Positions 1-8,324 are shown, numbered from the stretch's first letter. The stretch is 50,729 nt of DNA from Elusimicrobiota bacterium (GCA_016218495.1 JACRDU010000108.1:1-50729), one strand, 5' to 3'. Program-made: numbers and translations. Notes: generated from the sequence alone by a model not told the origin.

Positions 1-170
1 ATCTCCCGCAGACCGCGCCAGATCGTTGAGATGGACACGCCGGAGGCTCTCGCTACCCGGGCGACCCCGCCAAATCCCAGGGCGCGCGCTTCCGCCGCTG
101 CCGCCAAGCGTCGCCCGCGTTCGTTCAACGCGGGCAGCAGTACCGCGAATTTTCGCTTGAGCGTGTCCAC
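1..170 (-). pseudogene. ISAzo13-family transposase, 5' part, cut by window edge
   Basis: Read on the minus strand from a GTG at 170, the frame is open to the window edge (about 56 residues). It contains NERGRRLAAAAEARALG followed by a helix-turn-helix-like stretch (GVSISTIWRGLRE). This resembles the N-terminus of ISAzo13-type (Rhodopirellula-type) DDE transposases. An in-frame stop immediately precedes the GTG, so the start cannot lie further upstream. A good promoter lies just upstream (-35 CTGACA, 17 bp, -10 TATACT, then 6 nt to GTG). Only the DNA-binding N-terminus is visible; the catalytic domain lies outside the window, so whether the copy is intact is unknown. Recognition rests on memory of the family's N-terminal motif. 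Confidence 0.6.
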
Positions 171-176
171 TCATGG

Positions 177-205
177 AGTATACCCGTTCTACCTAAGCGT
201 GTCAG
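177..205 (-). promoter_or_regulatory. Promoter of the ISAzo13-like transposase
   Basis: On the minus strand, CTGACA (200-205) and TATACT (177-182) are separated by 17 bp. The -10 ends 6 nt before the GTG at 170, so transcription would begin at or next to the start codon. Confidence 0.6.
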
Positions 206-225
206 TTATTATTTAACAGTTCCTT

Positions 226-277
226 ACCACTGTTCGCAAGGCGGTTTTCCGCCCCTTCCGAACAGTGGTCTTTTTTT
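226..277 (+). terminator. Rho-independent terminator (plus strand)
   Basis: A perfect 11-bp outer stem (ACCACTGTTCG at 226-236 with CGAACAGTGGT at 259-269) encloses a second small stem, GGCGG-TTTT-CCGCC. It is followed by seven T residues (271-277). It would stop plus-strand transcripts; no U-tract exists for the minus strand. It sits between the transposase start and the end of the recombinase remnant, so it may belong to the boundary of the insertion sequence. Confidence 0.7.
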
Positions 278-323
278 GGCCCGGTCGTCTTTGAGGCACT
301 TTACCAATCACTTTACTTATGAT

Positions 324-1148
324 TTACGCATTCTGAGCCATGCCAGCCGCCTCGACCAGCAGGCCTTTCAAGCCCGCGACGGCTTCCTCGTTTAAATCCA
401 GCTCGATGCGGTCCTTCCAAACCCGCGCGCGCCGGATCAGGCTCCGCAGAATGGCCACCTGGCGCGGGATCGGCAGGCCCGCGAGCATCCGACCAAAGCT
501 CTTGAGCGCCTCCTGCGCCGCGGCCACGTCGTAGTTCGTATCTCGCAGGGCTGCGGTCCGGCGGTCCAGCTTTTCGACATGGCCCGCCAACTCGCGCTCG
601 ACCACATCGAGTCTCCGCACCTCTTCAGCGAGTTGTCGGAGGTCGGGGCATTTCTCCAAAAGGGGCCGGAGATTCCCGAGCCCATTGCGCACGTCCACCA
701 GGTTGAGCTCCAATTCCCGCCGCTCGCCCTCCAACTCGATGGAGTTCTTCCGCGCCTGCTTCTCCGCCTCGCGGACCACTCCGGCCAGAAGCTCCTCGTC
801 CCAGCCGATCTGCTCAAGCTGTCGGACCGCCATCTCCTCGAGTTGATCCGCGGTGATGCTCATGAAGTCGCAGGAGATGGGCGCTCCGTCCACCATGGCC
901 ATACAGCGGTAGTAACGGTAGACCTTGTTCTTCTTCGGCCGGACATAGCCTACCAAGGCGCTGCCGCATTTGCCGCAGCGAGCCAAGCCCTTGAGCGTGA
1001 AGTCGAACTTGTTGACCGAGTACTCGTGGCGCTCATGGCGGGCATGCTCGTCCATAAGCTTCTGCACTTCGTCGAAGACGTCCGACTCGATGATGGGCTC
1101 ATGCTGCCCGGGAAACTCCAGGCCCGTACGCTCATTGGTGATCTTGCC
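324..1148 (-). pseudogene. Large serine recombinase, C-terminal remnant
   Basis: The minus-strand frame ending in TAA at 324 encodes the second half of a large serine recombinase. It begins with the end of the recombinase domain (GQHEPIIESDVFDEVQ). A zinc ribbon follows (LARCGKCGSALVGY, then YRCMAM and CDF), then a long charged coiled coil and C-terminal tail. The N-terminal catalytic resolvase domain with the nucleophilic serine is absent. At about 1148 the frame passes without a stop into a transposase fragment on the same strand. Without the catalytic domain it cannot recombine DNA. It is either the scar of a deletion between mobile elements or an assembly chimera near a contig end. Confidence 0.8.
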
Positions 1149-1505
1149 CGCGTTGCTCTTGGCGCGTGCCACGAAGAAGGCTTTCTCGTCGGTAATCCGA
1201 CGGAACCAGCCGTAATCGTTGAAGCCCCGGTCGAAGCAATAGATGCTGTCCGGGACGAAGCGGAAGACCTCCTTGGCGACCGTGATGTCGTGCTGCTTGG
1301 CGTCCGTGACCGTCATGAAGACCGGGATTTGCCCACCGTGCTCGAACTGACAGTGGAGCTTGATGCCGCCCTGGCGCTTGGCGTAGCGCGCCCAAGGGAA
1401 CGCCGACAAGGCCAGCTCGATGGAGGTCGAATCGAACGAGTAGAGCGGATTCTTGAACCGAAACTTGTGCTTGGGCGTCAGGTCACGGCAGCGCCCCAAG
1501 ACCGC
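1149..1505 (-). pseudogene. IS4-type DDE transposase, internal fragment
   Basis: The minus strand encodes about 118 residues of an IS4-family (ISPepr1-like) transposase core. CRDLTPKHKFRFKN is followed by YSFDSTSIEL with the first catalytic Asp, LHCQFEHGGQIPVFMTVTDA, and CFDRGFNDY with the second Asp. The DNA-binding N-terminus is missing, and the C-terminal part with the catalytic Glu is replaced in frame by the recombinase remnant. On its other side it abuts a truncated histidine kinase on the opposite strand. No terminal inverted repeats are evident at either junction, so this is not a complete insertion sequence. Confidence 0.8.
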
Positions 1506-2207
1506 GTAGTCATCCGGGCCAGGGGCGTCGAGCTGGCGCAGGAGGCGGCCCGCCCCCTGGCGGCCGGGCGGTATGTCCGAGTGGAGGTGGAGGACTCGGG
1601 CGGCGGAATCCTCCCGGAGCACATGCCCCGCCTCTTCGACCCCTTCTTCAGCACCAAGGCCTCGGGGCGGGGTCTGGGCCTGTCCGTCTGCCATTCCATC
1701 ATGGCCCGGCACGGCGGGAGGATCGGCGCCGTGGCGAAGGCCGGTCCCGGGGCGACCTTCGTCCTGCACTTCCCGGCCGCCGACCCCGCCGCGCTGGCTC
1801 CGCAGGCCCCGCGCCCCGCGCCCACCCCCGGCATCGGCCGTGTGCTGGTGATGGACGACGACCTCCGTGTGGCCAGGGTCCTTGCGCGGATGCTCGCTCG
1901 GCTCGGCTATCAGGCCGAAACCGTTGCCGACGGGAAGGCCGCGATCGAGGCCTACCGCAGGGCGCGCTCGGACGGCATGCCCTATGCCGCCGCCATCGTC
2001 GACCTGACGGTCCCCGGCGGGATGGGCGGCCTGGATGCCATGCGCGGGCTCCGTGCCCTCGACCCGCAGGCCAAGGTCGTCGTCACCAGCGGCTACTCCG
2101 ACGACCCGGTCCTGTCCGACTGCGCCGCCCACGGCTTTTGCGGCGCCCTGCACAAGCCCTTCCGGATGGAGGACGTGGCCGAAGCCGTGAGCCGGGCCCT
2201 CGGCTAA
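1500..2207 (+). pseudogene. Hybrid histidine kinase, C-terminal remnant (ATPase + receiver)
   Basis: From about 1500 the plus strand encodes the end of a hybrid sensor kinase. It keeps the ATP-binding N-box remainder, G1 (EDSGGGI), F box (LFDPFFSTK) and G2 (GRGLGLSVCHS). A linker leads to a receiver domain (VLVMDDDLRVARVL; phosphoacceptor Asp in AIVDLTVPGG; conserved Lys in LHKPF). The sensor region, the HisKA domain with its phosphorylatable His, and the native start are missing. They are cut off where the IS4 fragment begins. Autophosphorylation is therefore impossible. No start codon with a ribosome site was found after the junction. Confidence 0.8.
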
Positions 2208-2309
2208 TCCTGCAGGTGGCTGCGCCATCCTATCCCGGCCGGAGAGCCATTTCCTCCGGAAACCCTTCGCTCCGGCCGCCTTGGCCGATTTGGTGCGTGA
2301 CGCAATGGC

Positions 2310-3224
2310 GTGAAGCGCATCTTCCTCCTCGTCCCGCTGGCCTGGACCCTGTTCATCCTTTCCCTGGCGGGGCTCAGCGTTTGGAACTCCCGCTCCTCGG
2401 CCGAGAGGGTGGCCGTAGCCCACGCGCGCGAGACCCTCGACAAGGACCTCACCTACCGGCTCTGGGTCACCGGCCACGGCGGCGTCTATGTGCCGGTCAG
2501 CGCCAACACCCCTCCCAATCCCTACCTCGCCGACATCCCGGAAAGGGACATCGTCACCCCGTCGGGCAAGAAGCTGACCTTGCTGAACCCCGCCTACATG
2601 ACCCGCCAGGTCCACGAGCTGGGTCGGCGCCAGTACGGGCTGCGCGGACACATCACCAGCCTCAACCCCATCAGGCCCGAGAACGCCGCCGACGACTGGG
2701 AGCGCAAGGCCCTGCTGGCCTTCGCCGACGGCGCGCAGGAGGCATCCTCCCATGAGACCATAGGCGGCCAGAAGTTCTTCCGCCTCATGCGCCCCCTCGT
2801 CACCGAGGCGGGCTGCCTCAAGTGCCATGCGCAGCAGGGCTACAAGGCCGGCGACATCCGCGGCGGCATCAGCGTAGCCGTGCCTTGGGAGCACATGCAG
2901 GGCGAGCTGACGCGCTCGCTCTGGGTCACTATCGCCGCCTTCGCGGCGATCTGGGCGCTGGGGCTGTGCGGCCTTTGGCTCTCCTGGAAGGTCATCACCC
3001 GCCAGGTCTTCGAGCTCCAGAGCGCGCTCAACGAGGTGAAGACCCTCTCCGGCCTCATCCCCATCTGCGCCTCGTGCAAGAAGGTCCGCAACGACAAGGG
3101 CTTCTGGCAGTCGGTGGAGAAGTACTTCGCCGCGCATACCGATGCCAAGTTCTCGCACGGCATCTGCCCCGACTGCGGGCACCGGCTCTACGGCGAATTC
3201 TATGAGGAAACCCCCCCGGAGTAG
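2310..3224 (+). CDS. Membrane haem-sensor-like protein (DUF3365/Tll0287-like)
   Basis: This 304-residue protein starts at GTG. An N-terminal membrane helix (residues about 4-24) precedes an extracytoplasmic DUF3365-type domain with one c-type haem motif, CLKCH, near residues 170-174. A second helix lies at about 208-230. The cytoplasmic tail carries the Cys-rich motif LIPICASCKKVRNDKGFW, then GICPDCGHRLY. This tail is often found at the end of sensor proteins, but here it stands without a kinase or cyclase domain. It probably senses redox or a ligand through haem and signals via a partner. The downstream permease is convergent. The function is inferred from domains only. Confidence 0.75.
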   Translation: MKRIFLLVPLAWTLFILSLAGLSVWNSRSSAERVAVAHARETLDKDLTYRLWVTGHGGVYVPVSANTPPNPYLADIPERDIVTPSGKKLTLLNPAYMTRQVHELGRRQYGLRGHITSLNPIRPENAADDWERKALLAFADGAQEASSHETIGGQKFFRLMRPLVTEAGCLKCHAQQGYKAGDIRGGISVAVPWEHMQGELTRSLWVTIAAFAAIWALGLCGLWLSWKVITRQVFELQSALNEVKTLSGLIPICASCKKVRNDKGFWQSVEKYFAAHTDAKFSHGICPDCGHRLYGEFYEETPPE

Positions 3225-3238
3225 ACCGCCTCCGGCGG

Positions 3239-4120
3239 CTATTCCTCCAATTCTGCGGGGTCGGCCGGGGCGGGACGCCCCGCGGGCAGCAGCAAGACGA
3301 GCACCCCGGCCGCGATGAAGGCGAACGCCCAGCCCGTGCGGGGCCTGAGCGGCTCGCCGAAGGCCGCCCAAGCGCCCAGCGCTCCGCCGATGGGTTCGAG
3401 CAGCTTGGCGCAGCTGAGCAGGTTCACGTCCACCGAAGCCAAGAGGTGGGTGAAGAGGGCGTGCCCGCCCAAGGTGACGACGACGGCCAGGCTGGCGACG
3501 GCGGCCCAGGTCGTCCAGGGATAGCCCGTCCAGGCCACGCCCTTGGCCGTCCCTACGGCCAGGAAACAGAGAGCCACGAGCCAATAGACCGCGCCGGCGT
3601 AGGAGGCGTTGTCGAGCGCCGCGCGAACGCGCCGCCCGCTCAGGACATACCCGGAGAAGAGCAGGGCGGAGGCCAGGGCCGCCAGGTCGCCGCGCCCGCC
3701 GGCGGCCAGCGACCAGGACCCGCCCAGCATGGTCCAGACCCCCGCGCCGGCCAGGGCGTACGCCGCAGAGAGCCTGAAGGTCACCGGCAGCCCGAAGAGG
3801 AGCCAGGCCCCCGCCCCCGTCCAGAGCGGATGGGTCTGGAAGGCGACCATGCAGTTGGCGACGCTGGTGTTCTGGGCCGCGTAGACGAAGGTCCACAGGT
3901 GGGCGAAGAAGAGCAGCCCCGCCAAGACCGTCAGCGCCCGGTCCTTCGCGCAAAGCCCGCCCCAAGCCGCCCGGCGGGCGAACAAGAGGGGCGTCAGGAG
4001 GCCAGCCGCCAGCGCCATGCGCCAGAAGCCGATGACCTCGATGGGCGCCGCGGCCCAGCGGATGAAGTTGGCGGGCTGGGACAGGCAGGCGACGGCCAAG
4101 GCCAGGAGGGCTAGGGGCAC
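3239..4120 (-). CDS. EamA/DMT-superfamily permease
   Basis: This 293-residue, very hydrophobic protein has about ten membrane helices in two halves, the EamA (drug/metabolite transporter) layout. Typical features are the early FWRM segment and the repeated LLEPIGGALGAWAAFGEPL motif near the C-terminus. The substrate cannot be predicted. The GTG start at 4120 is preceded by TACCAT ending 7 nt upstream, so the transcript may be leaderless. The gene is divergent from the SRAP gene, and their -10 boxes are separated by only 2 bp. It ends 14 bp from the haem-sensor gene, in convergent orientation. Confidence 0.85.
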   Translation of the reverse strand: MPLALLALAVACLSQPANFIRWAAAPIEVIGFWRMALAAGLLTPLLFARRAAWGGLCAKDRALTVLAGLLFFAHLWTFVYAAQNTSVANCMVAFQTHPLWTGAGAWLLFGLPVTFRLSAAYALAGAGVWTMLGGSWSLAAGGRGDLAALASALLFSGYVLSGRRVRAALDNASYAGAVYWLVALCFLAVGTAKGVAWTGYPWTTWAAVASLAVVVTLGGHALFTHLLASVDVNLLSCAKLLEPIGGALGAWAAFGEPLRPRTGWAFAFIAAGVLVLLLPAGRPAPADPAELEE

Positions 4121-4127
4121 CGCTCAG

Positions 4128-4141
4128 ATGGTAGCTATAAT
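4128..4141. promoter_or_regulatory. Back-to-back -10 boxes of divergent promoters
   Basis: On the plus strand TATAAT (4136-4141) ends 6 nt before the SRAP ATG (4148). On the minus strand TACCAT (4133-4128) ends 7 nt before the permease GTG (4120). The two hexamers are 2 bp apart. Neither has a convincing -35 hexamer. Simultaneous polymerase binding is sterically unlikely. Confidence 0.6.
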
Positions 4142-4147
4142 GGGCCC

Positions 4148-4834
4148 ATGTGCGGACGCTACACCCAGACCTCGGACGCCCGCACCCTGGCGGGACGCTT
4201 CCGCCTGGCCAAGCTCGGCGTCGATGTCCCCGCGCGCTACAACATCTCGCCCGGGCAGCCGGCCCCCGTCGTCCTCATCGAAGGCGGCCGCCGCCTGGCC
4301 CTGCACCGCTGGGGCCTCGTCCCCGGCTGGGCCGAGGACCCGCGCGTCGGCTACAAGATGATCAACGCCCGGGCGGACTCCGCCCCGCGCAAGCCCGCCT
4401 TCCGGGAGCCCTTCCAGCGCCGGCGCTGCCTGGTGCCGGCCGACGGCTTCTATGAGTGGCGCCGCGCGGGGAAGGGGAAGGTCCCCATCCGCTTCACGCT
4501 GGCGGGCGGCGGCCTGTTCTCCTTCGCCGGGCTCTGGGACGAATGGCGCTCCCCCGAGGGGGAGGTCCTGCGCAGCTTCACCATCCTGACCACCGAAGCC
4601 AACGCCGTCGTCGCCCCCGTCCACGACAGGATGCCGGTCATCCTGCGCGAGGACGGCGAATCCGCCTGGCTGGACTCGGACGCCAAGACCCACGAGCTCG
4701 AGGCCCTGCTCGTCCCCTACGAGCCCTCCGGGATGCGCGCGCGCGAGGCCTCGGCGCGCCTCAACTCCGGGCGGGAGGACCACCCGGGGCTGCTCGAGCC
4801 GGAAGCGCCGCTGCAGCCGGAGCTTGGGCTGTGA
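4148..4834 (+). CDS. yedK: SRAP-domain abasic-site protein (YedK/HMCES family)
   Basis: This 228-residue protein begins MCGRYTQ. After Met removal the catalytic Cys2 is N-terminal, as required to form a thiazolidine crosslink with abasic sites in single-stranded DNA. Other family signatures are YNISPGQPAPVV, WGLVPGW, INARADS, GFYEW (active-site Glu) and HDRMPVIL. The family shields abasic sites from breakage at replication forks. The ATG is 6 nt after a TATAAT box, so the mRNA is probably leaderless. The stop overlaps the GTG of a methyltransferase gene by GTGA, suggesting co-expression. Confidence 0.93.
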   Translation: MCGRYTQTSDARTLAGRFRLAKLGVDVPARYNISPGQPAPVVLIEGGRRLALHRWGLVPGWAEDPRVGYKMINARADSAPRKPAFREPFQRRRCLVPADGFYEWRRAGKGKVPIRFTLAGGGLFSFAGLWDEWRSPEGEVLRSFTILTTEANAVVAPVHDRMPVILREDGESAWLDSDAKTHELEALLVPYEPSGMRAREASARLNSGREDHPGLLEPEAPLQPELGL

Positions 4835-5640
4835 CGCCCCCCCGGGAGTGGTGGAAGCGGGCCTTCGTCAGCGGGGTCTACCCGCTCCCCTCCCTCGTCG
4901 ACAGCCTGGCCTTCCAGCGCCGCACGCGCATGGAGCTGCCGTTCCTGCGCCATGCGCTGCGCCTGCGCCCGGGGACGGCGCTCCTCGACGTCTGCTGCGG
5001 GGTCGGCCGGCATTCCCTCCCGCTGGCCAAGGCCGGCGTGGCGGTGACCGGGCTCGACGTCTCGCCGGTCTACCTGCGCGAGGCGCGGCGCCGCGCCCGC
5101 GGCACGCGCGCGGCGTTCGTGAAGGGCGACGCCCGCCGCATGCCCTTCTCCGGGCGCTTCGACGCGGCCATCAACATGTGGACGAGCTTCGGCTACTTCG
5201 CCAAGGCCGCCGACGACCTGGCGATGCTGCGCTCGGTGCGCCGCGCGCTCAAGCCGGGCGGGCTGTTCGTCCTCGACACCATCAACGGCGGCCGCATCGC
5301 GCGCGTGCTCGAGCTCCAGGAGACCCTGGGCCTGGACTCCGAGCGCTGGGTGGAGATGCAGGACGGGACCCTCGTGCTGGAAGACCCCCGGGTCGTCGGC
5401 GGGACCCGGGTGCGCACGCGCTGGATCTTCATACGCGGGACCAGGCGCTCCGAGCTGGTCACCGACATCCGGCTCTACACGGGTCGCTCGCTGAGCGCCC
5501 TGGCCCGCCGGGCGGGGCTCGAGGTCCTGCGCGTCTACGGGGAGACGGCCCGCCGCCCCTACACCGAGGCGGCCTCGCGCCGGGTCGTCCTCATCGCTCG
5601 GCGGCCCAGTCCTCGGACACGGCCTCGACGCGCTCGCTGA
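4831..5640 (+). CDS. Class I SAM-dependent methyltransferase
   Basis: This protein has 269 residues from the GTG at 4831, which overlaps the SRAP stop. Motif I is LLDVCCGVGRHSLPLA, followed by the acidic loop GLDVS. FDAAINMWTSFGYF and LKPGGLFVLDT are motifs II/III of the Methyltransf_25/11 type. The N-terminal WWKRAFVSGVYPL segment and the C-terminal beta-rich part resemble small-molecule methyltransferases. The substrate is unknown. The end overlaps the convergent metallopeptidase-like gene by 50 bp. Translational coupling with the SRAP gene is likely from the 4-bp overlap. Confidence 0.85.
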   Translation: MTPPREWWKRAFVSGVYPLPSLVDSLAFQRRTRMELPFLRHALRLRPGTALLDVCCGVGRHSLPLAKAGVAVTGLDVSPVYLREARRRARGTRAAFVKGDARRMPFSGRFDAAINMWTSFGYFAKAADDLAMLRSVRRALKPGGLFVLDTINGGRIARVLELQETLGLDSERWVEMQDGTLVLEDPRVVGGTRVRTRWIFIRGTRRSELVTDIRLYTGRSLSALARRAGLEVLRVYGETARRPYTEAASRRVVLIARRPSPRTRPRRAR

Positions 5641-6526
5641 AGAAGCGCACCCAGCGCTCGTAGAGCTCGTCGTCCGAGAATACCGCCAGGCAGTCCTCCT
5701 CGTGACGCATGCGCTCCTTGAGCCTGGGCAGGGGGTCGGGGCCGAATTCGGCCTTGAGCTGCGCCCGCGCCGCGGGGTCCTTCCCGCGCCACAACGCCAG
5801 GTTCCCCCGGGCCTCCTCGATGAGGGTCCGGGAGGCCTCGAGCAGCTCCGCGCGCGGCGTCGTCATCGCGCTGAGCTTGCGGTCATAGCGCTCACGGATG
5901 TCCTGCAGATAGGCGTCCGGGCCGAGCTCCCAGGACTGGAGGATGGAGGCGGAGGCGTGGTCGGTGTCGACGAAGAGGGCGTCGTGGAAGGCCGGCAGGC
6001 GCAGCGAGAGCAGGTACTTGATGGCGGCCACCTGGTCGCGGAAGGCCACCACCTCGTCCTCGACGACGTAGTCGCCGCAGACCTTCCCCAGCTCGGCCTG
6101 CATCTCGCCTTCGGTGATGCCGTGGCGGAGCTCGTGGACCAGCACGGGCAGGGCCTTCCAGGCCAGGATCTCCGGGACCTTCGCGTAGGGGACGCCCTTG
6201 GCCTCCAGCGCCGCGCCGCCCTTCCCGAGCCAGCGCCGGTTGATGCGCACCAGGCCCTCGTTGTAGATGGCGATGGTGGCCTCGCCGAAGCCCTCCCCCC
6301 CGCCCGGGAAGCGCAGGTCGACGCGCTGCTGGGACTCCACGAAGCGGTAGGACTCGCGCAGGCCCGGCTGGGTCTTGAGCATGCGCCGCCAGGCGGCGGA
6401 GAACTTGGGACCCAGGTCGGTTCGCCGCGCCAGGTAGGCGGTCACGTCCTCGGGCCCCGGCTCGTCGGCCGCGGCGGCGGGCGCCGCGGCCAGGAGCAGA
6501 GCGGCTAGGGCGAGGTTCGGGCTCAA
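5591..6526 (-). CDS. Secreted HExxH (putative zinc metallopeptidase) protein
   Basis: This protein has 311 residues if started at the TTG at 6526. That start gives a clean signal peptide (about 19 residues, ending AAAPAAAADE). It also places TATAAT 9 nt upstream, with GAGG between. A longer reading from 6613 lacks a signal peptide. Around residues 131-135 lies HELRH, an HExxH motif, followed by GITEGEMQAE, which may supply a third ligand. The rest is mostly helical and charged, including a conserved-looking YNEGLVRINRRW. I do not recognise a named family. It is predicted to act outside the cytoplasm. It overlaps the methyltransferase gene by 50 bp at the 3' ends. Confidence 0.65.
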   Translation of the reverse strand: MSPNLALAALLLAAAPAAAADEPGPEDVTAYLARRTDLGPKFSAAWRRMLKTQPGLRESYRFVESQQRVDLRFPGGGEGFGEATIAIYNEGLVRINRRWLGKGGAALEAKGVPYAKVPEILAWKALPVLVHELRHGITEGEMQAELGKVCGDYVVEDEVVAFRDQVAAIKYLLSLRLPAFHDALFVDTDHASASILQSWELGPDAYLQDIRERYDRKLSAMTTPRAELLEASRTLIEEARGNLALWRGKDPAARAQLKAEFGPDPLPRLKERMRHEEDCLAVFSDDELYERWVRFFSERVEAVSEDWAAER

Positions 6527-6570
6527 GATGCCTCGATTATAGCCCCGGGCGCATCGACCCGCCAGGAGCC

Positions 6571-6599
6571 AAAGAGAAGGGCCCCCGGTCGGGGGCCCT
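6571..6599 (-). terminator. Terminator of the secreted-protein gene
   Basis: On the minus strand, nine perfect base pairs (AGGGCCCCC with GGGGGCCCT, loop of 4) are followed by the T-rich stretch TTCTCTTT. It lies 22 bp after the stop of the 301-residue secreted protein. The U-tract is imperfect. Confidence 0.65.
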
Positions 6600-6620
6600 G
6601 TCCCTTCCCGCACGGCGCGC

Positions 6621-7526
6621 TTAGTAGAGCGAGGCGACCTCGACGAAGCCGGCCGGCGCGAACGCGCCCGCCGGGCTGTCGCCCTGCTTCATCTCGGTGG
6701 GCTTGGAGACCTTGCCCACGCGCGAGAAGGACCAGTCGACGTAGTACTTCTTGCCGGGCTTGAGCTTCTCCTTGAAGTCGCCCACCCAGGCGTTGAAGTC
6801 CACCGTGTACGCGCCGGCGGCGTCGAGCTCGAGCTCCTTCTCCAGCAGCGTCGGGTCGAACCAGCCCTCGACCTCGCGCTTGAGGGTGAGCTTGAGCTTG
6901 GTCTTCTCGCCCGCGTAGTAGGAGGCCCAGCGGTCCTTGAAGGTGAACTCCAGGGCCTGGCCCTTGGTCACCGGCGCCTCGGCGCTGATGCCCGCGGCGT
7001 CCGGGTTCATGGCCTTGCGCGCTCCGGCGCTGAGGGTGTAGTGCCCACCCACCCGGTTCGCCTTGTAGTCGTGGCCGACCTGCAGGCCGTAGAGGTTGAG
7101 CCAGCGGCCCTCGAGGCAGACCTCGAAGACCTCGCGCTCCCAGGGGAGCAGCGCCTGGCGCCCCTGCAGCTCGAGTTGGACGCGCTCGCGGTTGGTGTAG
7201 CGCGGCACCTCGCGGCAATAGCGGCCGCCGCCGTGGCGCGGGTCGCCGACCTGGTCGCAGACCTCGTCGTATTCGGTGGAGCGGAGCCACACCACATCGG
7301 AGACGGTCGGCCCGTCGGGAGCGAACGAGAACGTCGCGCAGTCCCTCTCGGCCCGGTACTTGAGCTGCTTGGTCTCGATGGGAGCCTTGTCCTGCTTGGC
7401 GGCCTCTTTGGCGGCCGACAGGAAGGCCTTCGCATCGACGCCCTTGTCAAAGTCCGCGGACGGCGCGGCGTAGGCCGCCGTGGCGCAGACTGCGGCGGCC
7501 AGCGCCGCCATAATCGACTTCTTCAT
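6621..7526 (-). CDS. Secreted protein of unknown function
   Basis: This 301-residue protein has a clear signal peptide (MKKSIMAALAAAVCATAAYA, then APSADFD). The mature part is rich in charged residues and beta-strand-like segments and contains a few Cys (ERDCATF, DEVCDQV, RYCREV, EVCLEG) that could form disulphides in the periplasm. The opening APSADFDKGVDAKAF resembles the mature start of the nearby protease (APRADFDNAGG), hinting at a shared secretion or processing context. I recognise no domain. The start is leadered: TATGAT lies about 36 nt upstream and GGAGGGGGG precedes the ATG. A terminator follows the stop. Confidence 0.7.
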   Translation of the reverse strand: MKKSIMAALAAAVCATAAYAAPSADFDKGVDAKAFLSAAKEAAKQDKAPIETKQLKYRAERDCATFSFAPDGPTVSDVVWLRSTEYDEVCDQVGDPRHGGGRYCREVPRYTNRERVQLELQGRQALLPWEREVFEVCLEGRWLNLYGLQVGHDYKANRVGGHYTLSAGARKAMNPDAAGISAEAPVTKGQALEFTFKDRWASYYAGEKTKLKLTLKREVEGWFDPTLLEKELELDAAGAYTVDFNAWVGDFKEKLKPGKKYYVDWSFSRVGKVSKPTEMKQGDSPAGAFAPAGFVEVASLY

Positions 7527-7649
7527 CCTTTAACCCCCCCTCCAGCCTGGGCCGGAGGACCCATCATATGCGTAGGTCCATTGTATCACGGGACGGCGGG
7601 AATTCAGCGCCGGATGCGCCCGGCCTCCGAAGCTCCTATAATAAGGAGG

Positions 7650-8324
7650 ATGGACCCCAAGACGATCGAGGCGTACATGAAGGCCACCCGCCTGGTGCGG
7701 CCGCCCAAACACCGCCTATCCACCTTCGGGGCCACCCGCATCGAGTACCACCTGGTCAGCCCCATCGACGACATGCCCCACAAGACGCGCCTGCGCGAGG
7801 GCTTCGTCGTCTCGGAGAAGCCCGCCGTGCTCACCGCGGAAGCCCTGGAGGAGCGCTTCGAGGGCTTCGGCACGGAGGCCGCGGACTTCAAGGACTACAT
7901 CGACGCGCGCTACGGGGACCTGCTGCGCGCGCTGGAGTACCGCTTCAAGAACGCCGACCCCCGCACCTCGGTGCTGGGCTCCGCCCCGCAGGAGACCTCG
8001 GCGCGCATCAAGGCGGACCTCGACGCCCGGGACCTTGACCAGGCCGCCCTGATCGAATGCCCGGACCCGGCCTGGCCGCTGGCCCTGATGAGCTTCACCC
8101 TGGATGAGGCCCGGCGCTCCTTCCCTGGAAACGTGTCGGACTTGGAGCGGCGCGGCCGCTTCGACCCGGACGGCGGGGCCGGCCGGCGCGTGCGGGCCGA
8201 GGTCGACGCCCTCTTCGCGCGCGCCGCCAAGGACCCCGACGCGCGCAAGCTCCTTGGCCTCAATCTGCGCGAGCACGTCCTGATGGAGGAGTTCGAGGAC
8301 CGCTTCCTCGCCCTGTTCCGATGA
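7650..8324 (+). CDS. Conserved cytoplasmic protein of unknown function
   Basis: This protein has 224 residues from the ATG at 7650 (MDPKTIEAYMKATRL). It has no signal peptide or membrane segment. The N-terminal 45 residues look compact (TFGATRIEYHLVSPIDDM). The remainder is helical and acidic. TATAAT (7637-7642) ends 7 nt before the ATG, and those 7 nt are AAGGAGG. The perfect Shine-Dalgarno therefore directly abuts the start codon and is too close to work normally. Leaderless initiation is the simpler reading. The stop overlaps the next small gene by ATGA. I do not recognise the family. Confidence 0.65.
   Translation: MDPKTIEAYMKATRLVRPPKHRLSTFGATRIEYHLVSPIDDMPHKTRLREGFVVSEKPAVLTAEALEERFEGFGTEAADFKDYIDARYGDLLRALEYRFKNADPRTSVLGSAPQETSARIKADLDARDLDQAALIECPDPAWPLALMSFTLDEARRSFPGNVSDLERRGRFDPDGGAGRRVRAEVDALFARAAKDPDARKLLGLNLREHVLMEEFEDRFLALFR

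Noticed and set aside
31-216. 61-residue plus-strand reading frame
   Set aside because: The opposite strand encodes a recognisable transposase N-terminus over the same bases, and the frame has no ribosome site or recognisable motif.
579-1499. N-terminal extension of the plus-strand kinase frame
   Set aside because: This part is the antisense of the recombinase and transposase remnants. The kinase homology begins only at about 1500.
324-3965. 1213-residue minus-strand reading frame
   Set aside because: Only its last third is real sequence (transposase and recombinase pieces). The rest is the antisense of the permease, haem-sensor and kinase genes and has shadow-type composition.
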